Shown: in pieces, positions 6,639 through 10,961 of the stretch | Layout: the number at the start of each line of letters is the position of its first letter | Numbering within the stretch: the first letter of the stretch is position 1 | From: Acetofilamentum sp. | GTDB lineage: Bacteria; Bacteroidota; Bacteroidia; Bacteroidales; JAFGXI01 | DNA length: 10,961 nt | NCBI GenBank assembly: GCA_020720565.1 | Contig: DYOK01000086.1 | Location: forward strand, 1 to 10,961 | Direction: 5' to 3' | Program-made: the position numbers and the translations under genes | Notes under the pieces: generated by a model | Told to the model about the DNA's origin: nothing | Seen by the model: the letters and a program-made list of their open reading frames with translations, nothing else | Database searches by the model: none

Positions 6639-8351
6639 CTAAAGCTGAACCAGAATTATAACGTGCTTTTCGCCCCTCAAAACATCGACAGTGGCGGTAT
6701 CCCCTTCTCGTAATTCGGCCAAACGGTACATGTAATCGTATATATTACTGACAGGTTTGCCGTTCATCGCTTTAATTATATCACCTTGCAAAATGCCAGC
6801 TCGTTCAGCTGCGCCACCTTTTCTGACACCTTCAATTTTTAACCCATTCGATTCAGAACCAGCATAATCGGGAATTATTCCAAGAGTAACTTTATATTTT
6901 GCACCAGTTCTGCTTGGGGCGGCGGATTCTGTTTTTTGATAATTCAATGGAAAGTTAAACGAATCAATTCTGACACTTAAATCTTTGCTCCATTCTGCCA
7001 CTTGGCCATACCCAGTATAGTTTATTTTGTCGGCGTCGTCGAAAGGGGTGTGGTAATCGGAATGTGCACCTGTTGTTACAAATAGTACGGGCACTTGACT
7101 CATGTAAAACGAAGCATGATCAGACGGGCCAAATCCATCTTTCGAAGTACTTATTTTAAAATTGGGATGCGAAACCATATCGTCTGTTTTTTCTAATTCT
7201 AAAGCAGTGCCCACGCCACCTAAAGTAATTCCGTCTTCGTCTAAACGGCCTAACATATCAAAGTTAAGCATCATCAGGGCTTTGGAATTTTCTTTTTGCA
7301 TTTGTTCGACGTAATATTTTGAACCCAACAATCCCATTTCTTCTGCTCCAAATGCTATAAATCGCATGTGATGCAAGGGTGTATTGTTTTTAAAATATCG
7401 AGCCAGTTCTATAATTGTTCCTACACCCGAAGCATTATCGTCTGCTCCATTATGTACTGCAGAGGTATCGGGCATTCGCGAACCAGAATCTTCGCCACCC
7501 ATTCCCAGATGGTCGTAATGTGCACCAAAAGCAATATAGTTAGTGGTGGTTTTGTCTTTCCCCTCGATAAATGCTACGATATTATTGGTTTTTTTAATGA
7601 TAAATTGGACGTCGGCAGTGGCATTAACCATCAATTTAAACTCCTTAATTACAGGCTTTTGAGTATCGTGAATCATGGCGTTTAAACTATCGGACGAGGT
7701 ACTGGTTATTTTCTCGAAAGTAGTTCTGGTAATATGAATAACAGGAATTGCGGCGCGTTCTTTCGATTTGTCGAAATGCAGTTTGGTCAAGTCATCTTCT
7801 TTACCAAGTCCAACCAATAAAACACCTTTGGCACCATGGTCAGCAGCGATTAAAACTTTTTGCCTTAAGTCGTCACGGTCGTAAAACAGATTTTTGTAAA
7901 ACTTTGGGGTGCCTTTAAAAATGACCACCCATTTACCTTTAACATTGGTGCTGTAATCGTCCCAAACGATGGTGTCGTTTTTAATACTCATCCCATAACC
8001 CACAAACACCAGGGGAGCTGTAAGGCTTTGATTCGAAGTAAAACCCAATGGGCGATAATCTTTGTTTAGTTCAAAAGTTTTTTCGTTGGCTTTGAGTTGA
8101 TTGGTTTTCCCTAATTCGAGACCACTTACCACTTCGAAGGGTTGGAGTTCGTATTTGATACCCATGGCTTTAAATTGGCCAGTTATGTAATCTACCGAAA
8201 GTCTATCGCCATCCGAACCAGGTTTTCGACCTGCAAATTCGTCCGATGCCAAAGTTTGAACATGCTGTTTTAATTTTGCTTCGTCGATATGGTTTTGAGC
8301 CATTATATAGGGACTAAATAGAAGCCAAAAGAAAAAATAGTGTGTTTTCAT
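6639..8351 (-). CDS. Secreted M28 metallopeptidase with PA and PDZ domains
   Basis: A 570-residue exported zinc peptidase. A signal peptide (about 1-18, cut near MAQ-N) is followed by a pre-catalytic region starting LASDEFAGRKPGSDGD (34-49), a PA-type insert at about 110-225, and the M28 catalytic domain. By comparison with Aeromonas aminopeptidase, the two-zinc ligands are His278 (GAHYDHLG), Asp304 (NGADDNASG), Glu338 (FGAEEMGLLGS), Asp365 (NFDMLGR) and His434 (SDYHTPFDD), with Glu337 as the general base; all are present. A C-terminal PDZ-like domain (about 487-570, GIIPDYAGSE, GGAAERAGILQGDII) is common in Bacteroidota members and may position peptides. Its likely role is aminopeptidase action on peptides in the periplasm or outside the cell. 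The start at 8351 gives the signal peptide directly after an A-rich leader. Repeat copy D lies 63 bp upstream. Confidence -1.
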   Translation of the reverse strand: MKTHYFFFWLLFSPYIMAQNHIDEAKLKQHVQTLASDEFAGRKPGSDGDRLSVDYITGQFKAMGIKYELQPFEVVSGLELGKTNQLKANEKTFELNKDYRPLGFTSNQSLTAPLVFVGYGMSIKNDTIVWDDYSTNVKGKWVVIFKGTPKFYKNLFYDRDDLRQKVLIAADHGAKGVLLVGLGKEDDLTKLHFDKSKERAAIPVIHITRTTFEKITSTSSDSLNAMIHDTQKPVIKEFKLMVNATADVQFIIKKTNNIVAFIEGKDKTTTNYIAFGAHYDHLGMGGEDSGSRMPDTSAVHNGADDNASGVGTIIELARYFKNNTPLHHMRFIAFGAEEMGLLGSKYYVEQMQKENSKALMMLNFDMLGRLDEDGITLGGVGTALELEKTDDMVSHPNFKISTSKDGFGPSDHASFYMSQVPVLFVTTGAHSDYHTPFDDADKINYTGYGQVAEWSKDLSVRIDSFNFPLNYQKTESAAPSRTGAKYKVTLGIIPDYAGSESNGLKIEGVRKGGAAERAGILQGDIIKAMNGKPVSNIYDYMYRLAELREGDTATVDVLRGEKHVIILVQL

Positions 8352-8414
8352 TTTTTTTTAATTTTTTTAAGGTAAAATAGTTTTGAATATGATTTGACTT
8401 TAATGGAGTTAAGA

Positions 8415-8507
8415 AAGTACTTTGAATTTAAAAAGTATTGTTTAATTGGAATAAGAGATTGTTGTAATGTTAGTTAGAAAAAATAATAAATAGGTCGAAG
8501 ACGTTAA
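8415..8507 (-). repeat. 93-bp-family intergenic element, copy D
   Basis: Read on the minus strand, the element opens with TTAACGTCTTCGACCTATT and closes with ATTCAAAGTACTT, 63 bp before the M28 ATG. Length and end-to-end spacing equal copy C exactly (93 bp). One G-to-C change in the opening (plus-strand G at 8503) breaks the first GC pair of the AGGTC/GACCT hairpin, so this copy may be older or structurally weaker. The 187-bp gap before the transposase remnant holds nothing else I can name. Confidence -1.
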
Positions 8508-8538
8508 GCACAGTCATTGAGCCACAAATTTTGATTAA

Positions 8539-8730
8539 TTTACAAAGCTAATAATAATTCAGAGGCTTACAAAGCCAAATACCCAAAAAACTTATGGAAT
8601 AGCCTGTCCTGAACTTGATTCGGGAGTAGAACGTCTTAACGGAACCATTAAAAACAATACAATTAAACTAAATCAATACCAGAAATTAGAAGAAATTCAA
8701 AGCAATTTATCTGACTTTTATACCAGCTAG
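8539..8730 (+). pseudogene. Remnant of an IS transposase C-terminal region (rve/integrase type)
   Basis: The frame is open between stops at 8536-8538 and 8728-8730 and has no start codon suited to a gene. It encodes QRLTKPNTQKTYG (8557-8595) and VERLNGTIKNNTIKLNQYQK (8626-8685) then LEEIQSNLSDFYTS. From memory of the families, this resembles the DDE integrase-core end of IS481/IS3-type transposases in Bacteroidota, typically RLTKPNTPKTNG-x-VERVNGTIKNNT. The catalytic Asp regions upstream are absent, and the frame ends where the usual YNxxRRHGSL segment should begin, so only a fragment survives. Between KTYGI and VERLN there are about eight extra residues (ACPELDSG, 8602-8625) that form a palindromic insertion. 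The frame has no adjacent IS ends that I can see. The coding assignment is moderately sure; the exact IS family is not. Confidence -1.
8607..8625. repeat. REP-like palindrome inside the transposase remnant
   Basis: TCCTGAA-CTTGA-TTCGGGA forms a 7-bp stem (one G-T wobble) with a 5-nt loop. The surrounding 24 bp (8602-8625) keep the frame but have no counterpart in the transposase sequences I recall. Similar 'CCTGAACTTG-TTCAGG' palindromes are familiar as dispersed intergenic repeats in many bacteria. Confidence -1.
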
Positions 8731-8733
8731 GGC

Positions 8734-8771
8734 AAAAAAAAACTACTTTAAAATTTGCTTTAAAGTAGTTT
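8734..8771 (-). terminator. Strong intrinsic terminator for the small membrane-protein unit
   Basis: A perfect 13-bp inverted repeat, AAACTACTTTAAA (8740-8752) with TTTAAAGTAGTTT (8759-8771), encloses a 6-nt loop. On the minus strand the stem runs into an unbroken run of nine T (8734-8742, three of them within the stem), the classic intrinsic terminator form. On the plus strand it is followed by the poorer TTTAATTT. It lies 37 bp after the stop codon of the 38-residue gene, which supports transcription of that unit. Confidence -1.
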
Positions 8772-8808
8772 AATTTACTGCAGGATTTGATATCCTATTT
8801 TGTCCGAT

Positions 8809-8925
8809 TTATTCATGTGTCAATTCTGTTTCGGGTTTCGAAAAAAATGTATTGAGAATTTTGACACCGAGCCACGATAATAATATCATGAGACTCACAC
8901 TAATTACAGCTAAAAATATCCACAT
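8809..8925 (-). CDS. Small single-helix membrane protein (38 aa), unknown
   Basis: The product starts MWIFLAVISVSLMILLSWLG, continues VKILNTFF and ends with a polar tail SKPETELTHE. It would be one transmembrane helix (about 2-22) with a short charged C terminus. The frame is open upstream to ATG at 9081, but that 52-residue extension is an implausible Tyr/Phe/Arg/Asn-rich stretch and lies over another small gene in a different frame, so the ATG at 8925 is preferred. It lies 17 bp after the 28-residue gene and is followed by a strong terminator, which suggests a two-gene transcript. The MW start and size recall small subunits of membrane complexes such as CydX, but no partner gene is nearby, so no function is assigned. 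A type I toxin-like peptide is another possibility; the tail is not basic, which argues against it. Confidence -1.
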   Translation of the reverse strand: MWIFLAVISVSLMILLSWLGVKILNTFFSKPETELTHE

Positions 8926-8942
8926 GTTGAAATAATTTTGGA

Positions 8943-9029
8943 TTATATATTTGAGTTTGAGGCCAAAATAAAACCTAAAGTGAAAATCCCTGCTGTAATA
9001 ATTCCTGAAATAACAATTAATGATAACAT
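8943..9029 (-). CDS. Tiny single-helix membrane protein (28 aa), unknown
   Basis: ATG at 9029 opens a 28-codon frame reading MLSLIVISGIITAGIFTLGF, then ILASNSNI and TAA. Nearly all of it is one hydrophobic helix with small residues (Gly, Ala, Ser, Thr) suited to helix packing, and a short polar end. It precedes the 38-residue membrane protein by 17 bp, with a promoter-like box upstream and a terminator downstream of the pair. The size resembles small accessory subunits such as KdpF, but there is no clear sequence match and no transporter gene beside it. Short frames arise by chance in AT-rich DNA, so support comes from the hydrophobic pattern and the unit structure. Confidence -1.
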   Translation of the reverse strand: MLSLIVISGIITAGIFTLGFILASNSNI

Positions 9030-9041
9030 AATATAAAAATT

Positions 9042-9069
9042 TAAAGTTAATATGGTTGGAGCTTTTCAA
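9042..9069 (-). promoter_or_regulatory. Candidate promoter of the small membrane-protein unit
   Basis: On the minus strand TTG (9067-9069) is followed after 17 bp by TAACTTTA (9042-9049), a 5-of-6 match to the fixed positions of TAnnTTTG. The usual spacer is nearer 19-20 bp. The box ends 12 bp before the ATG at 9029, a sensible distance for a short leader. Confidence -1.
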
Positions 9070-9211
9070 TGAGTGTGCCACAGTCAGGAAAATTAAGACT
9101 GCTTAACATTTGGCGTGAAATATGTAATGAAATTTAACATTCGTTTAGGGTTTTCGTACAAAAAATACCTATTTGTTTTCAAAAGTTTAGTAACTTGCAG
9201 CCAAATTTGAA

Positions 9212-9949
9212 ATGTTAATGCATCGAATACTTTTCATATTTCTTATAGCATGGGCAAACATGAGTTTTGCACAAGACCGTGTGACGTTTAAAAGTGCTGA
9301 TAGTTTGGACATTGTAGCACATTTGTATCAAATTGATCCAAGTTATCCATATGTTTTGTTATTCCATCAAGAAAATTATTCAAAAGGGGAGTACAAAGAG
9401 ATTGCCATCAGTCTTTTGAAGTTAAAATACAATTGTTTGGCTGTTGATTTAAGATATGGCGGGTTGGTCAACTCTGTGCCAAACGAAACTGCGGCCAATG
9501 CTGTAACAGCAAATTTGCCACGCACAATGTACGATGCTTATGTCGATATCGAAGCCGCCATCAATTATGCTTATCAGATTTCGAATAAAGAAGTTCTTGT
9601 AATGGGAAGCTCATATTCAGGTGCATTGGCCCTAAAAATTTCTAAATTTAACCCTAAGGTAAAAGCGGTTATCGCATATAGCCCCGGTGAATTCTTTAGA
9701 AATAAATTCTTACTACAAGATGAGCTAGAAGGCTACGATAAACCAATTTATATTGCAGGTAGTCAAGTCGAATATACTTATTTGCAAACCATTAGCCAAA
9801 AAGCACCCAAATCAAAAACAGTGCTTTTTCAACCACAGAATAGTGTTGGAAAACATGGGGCTAAATCGTTATGGAAGTCGGATGATGTTTCAAAGGAGTA
9901 TTGGCTTAGCTTATTAATGTTCATCAATAATTTGAAATCAGTTGGTTAA
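9212..9949 (+). CDS. Exported alpha/beta hydrolase (dienelactone-hydrolase-like)
   Basis: The 245-residue product has a signal peptide (about 1-20, MSFA-Q) and so probably acts in the periplasm. The fold is seen from YVLLFHQENYSKGEY (47-61, strand plus oxyanion region), LAVDLRYGG (76-84), the nucleophile elbow VMGSSYSGALAL (130-141) with Ser134 in a G-x-S-x-S-G variant of the GxSxG motif, VIAYSPGEFF (153-162) and the C-terminal VGKHGAKSLW with likely catalytic His215. The acid residue was not assigned. The substrate is unknown; esters or dienelactone-type compounds are possible from the fold alone. ATG at 9212 is used, but ATG at 9218 (MHRILF) would give an equally good signal peptide. Its last 8 bases overlap the start of the glycosyltransferase gene, so the two are probably translated from one mRNA. 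It is divergent from the small membrane-protein unit. Confidence -1.
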   Translation: MLMHRILFIFLIAWANMSFAQDRVTFKSADSLDIVAHLYQIDPSYPYVLLFHQENYSKGEYKEIAISLLKLKYNCLAVDLRYGGLVNSVPNETAANAVTANLPRTMYDAYVDIEAAINYAYQISNKEVLVMGSSYSGALALKISKFNPKVKAVIAYSPGEFFRNKFLLQDELEGYDKPIYIAGSQVEYTYLQTISQKAPKSKTVLFQPQNSVGKHGAKSLWKSDDVSKEYWLSLLMFINNLKSVG

Positions 9950-10952
9950 GTTTCTGATTATTAGGTTCAGTTCTATCGGCGATATTATTCTTACCACCCC
10001 TGTAGTTAGAATGCTTAAAACACAAGTTCCCGATTCACAAATTCATTTCCTGACTAAAAATAAATTTGCTTTCTTATTGCAAAATAATCCGTATGTCGAC
10101 CATGTGCATGCTTTGGCAGATGACTTGTCGGACACTGTTGAATTGCTTAAAAAAGAACATTTTGACCACATTATTGATTTGCATCATAATTTAAGAACCC
10201 TAATTATAAAACGAAAAATGAGTTTGCCATCATTCTCTTTCGATAAATTGAATTGGGAAAAGTGGTTGATGGTGAATTTTAAAGTAAACAAATTACCCAA
10301 TAGGCATATTGTAGAACGCTATTTAGATACAGTTTCTGTTTTTGATATAAAAAACGACAATAAAGGCTTAGATTTTTTCATCCCCGAACAAGACCGCTAT
10401 CCCATGTCGAGAATGTGGACGCAAAAAGGCTTTGCAGTAATGGTGGTTGGGGCAACCTATTATACAAAACAGATCCCAATACAAAAAGCAGTTGATATTA
10501 TTAATGGGTCAAAACTTCCATTTGTATTATTGGGTGGTCCCGAAGATGTAGAAAAATCGAAAAAGATATCCGATTTGTTAACTGTTCCTTATTTAGATTT
10601 CTCGGGTAAAATTAATTTAAACCAATCAGCTTCGGTTATTGAGCAATCGTGTGCGGTGGTCACTTCTGACACTGGACTAATGCACATTGCTTCGGCATTA
10701 AATAAACCCATTCTTTCACTTTGGGGAAATACCATACCAGAATTTGGGATGAGGCCTTATCGTCCTCATTCAAGTTCAAGAATTTTTGAGGTAAAAGATT
10801 TAAAGTGTCGCCCTTGTTCTAAAATTGGTTTTCAAAAGTGCCCCAAGTCACACTTTAACTGCATGAATCAAATTGAGCATTCCGAAATTGTTAAAACGTT
10901 AGTTCAAATTCATGTTACAGAGCATTGTGCCATTCGCAATAATTTGATTTAA
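9942..10952 (+). CDS. GT9-family glycosyltransferase (heptosyltransferase-like), TTG start
   Basis: A 336-residue GT-B enzyme of family GT9, related to ADP-heptose:LPS heptosyltransferases, expected at the cytoplasmic face in LPS core or surface glycan assembly. The N terminus KFLIIRFSSIGDIILTTP (3-20) is the family signature, with the conserved Asp14 of the GD motif. HIIDLHHNLRT (76-86) follows, then the donor domain with VLLGGPEDVEKS (195-206), DFSGKINLNQ (219-228) and the hallmark SDTGLMHIASALNKPILSLW (242-261) followed by GNT. Near the C terminus four Cys (289, 292, 300, 307) form a CxxC-x7-C-x6-C cluster seen in many Bacteroidota members. No ATG lies near the signature and the next Met (residue 24) would delete it, so TTG at 9942 is taken as the start. 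It overlaps the hydrolase stop by 8 bp, suggesting translational coupling. The sugar donor is inferred from the family only. Confidence -1.
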   Translation: MVKFLIIRFSSIGDIILTTPVVRMLKTQVPDSQIHFLTKNKFAFLLQNNPYVDHVHALADDLSDTVELLKKEHFDHIIDLHHNLRTLIIKRKMSLPSFSFDKLNWEKWLMVNFKVNKLPNRHIVERYLDTVSVFDIKNDNKGLDFFIPEQDRYPMSRMWTQKGFAVMVVGATYYTKQIPIQKAVDIINGSKLPFVLLGGPEDVEKSKKISDLLTVPYLDFSGKINLNQSASVIEQSCAVVTSDTGLMHIASALNKPILSLWGNTIPEFGMRPYRPHSSSRIFEVKDLKCRPCSKIGFQKCPKSHFNCMNQIEHSEIVKTLVQIHVTEHCAIRNNLI

Positions 10953-10961
10953 TTACAAGTT

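Noticed and set aside
7368..7685. 105-codon plus-strand frame inside the M28 peptidase
   Set aside because: It is antisense to the catalytic core, which has all zinc ligands; the translation shows no domain and no leader.
4198..8507. The dispersed repeats as a CRISPR array or integron attC sites
   Set aside because: The copies are kilobases apart on both strands with no spacers or cas genes. They also lack the RYYYAAC/GTTRRRY core sites of attC, and no integrase is present.
8926..9081. 52-codon extension of the 38-residue membrane protein
   Set aside because: It encodes an implausible Tyr/Phe/Arg-rich stretch and overlaps, in another frame, a 28-codon frame with a clean hydrophobic helix.
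9173..9198. TTG and TAACTTGC as a promoter for the alpha/beta hydrolase
   Set aside because: The minus-7 match is poor and the spacer is about 15 bp; nothing better is visible in the 9082-9211 gap.

Overview
The window looks like chromosomal DNA of a Bacteroidota species, most likely a Flavobacteriales-type marine or freshwater organism. It is AT-rich, start codons have A-rich leaders rather than Shine-Dalgarno sites, and one gene is preceded by a perfect TAnnTTTG minus-7 box. The protein families also fit: a large secreted Cys/Asn/Thr-rich surface protein of the gliding/adhesin kind, a GT4 glycosyltransferase of the 'NDLVTDQRVHK' type, and a PA-M28-PDZ peptidase. No rRNA, tRNA, CRISPR array or phage gene is visible.

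Layout. 1-1706 (-): N-terminal part of a large secreted repeat protein that runs off the left edge. 1811-2953 (-): GT4 glycosyltransferase, divergent from murB (3114-4121, +), which is followed by a threonine-aldolase-family PLP enzyme (4294-5352, +). These converge on a membrane protein of unknown function (5408-6298, -) and a secreted M28 peptidase (6639-8351, -). 8352-8808 is a non-genic stretch with a repeat, a decayed transposase fragment and a strong terminator. That terminator serves two tiny single-helix membrane proteins (8943-9029 and 8809-8925, both -). Divergent from them is a two-gene operon (+): an exported alpha/beta hydrolase (9212-9949) overlapping a GT9 heptosyltransferase-like gene (9942-10952) that must start at TTG.

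Most genes are housekeeping or cell-envelope functions: peptidoglycan precursor synthesis (MurB), surface glycan assembly (GT4, GT9), exported hydrolases and a surface protein. They do not form one pathway.

The main non-genic signal is a dispersed element of 92-93 bp with three full copies (4198-4289 +, 6311-6403 -, 8415-8507 -) and a solo end (5392-5411 -). One end is the hairpin-forming TTAAGGTCTTCGACCTATT; the other is close to ATTCAAAGTACTT; the middle varies. All copies point the same way as the local genes, and each full copy lies just 5' of a start codon (4, 12 and 63 bp away). Three unrelated genes therefore carry the same leader-like element, which could be a MITE/REP-like mobile repeat, a regulatory leader, or both. 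The tiny two-gene membrane-protein unit and a transposase remnant interrupted by a palindrome are the other points worth a second look.
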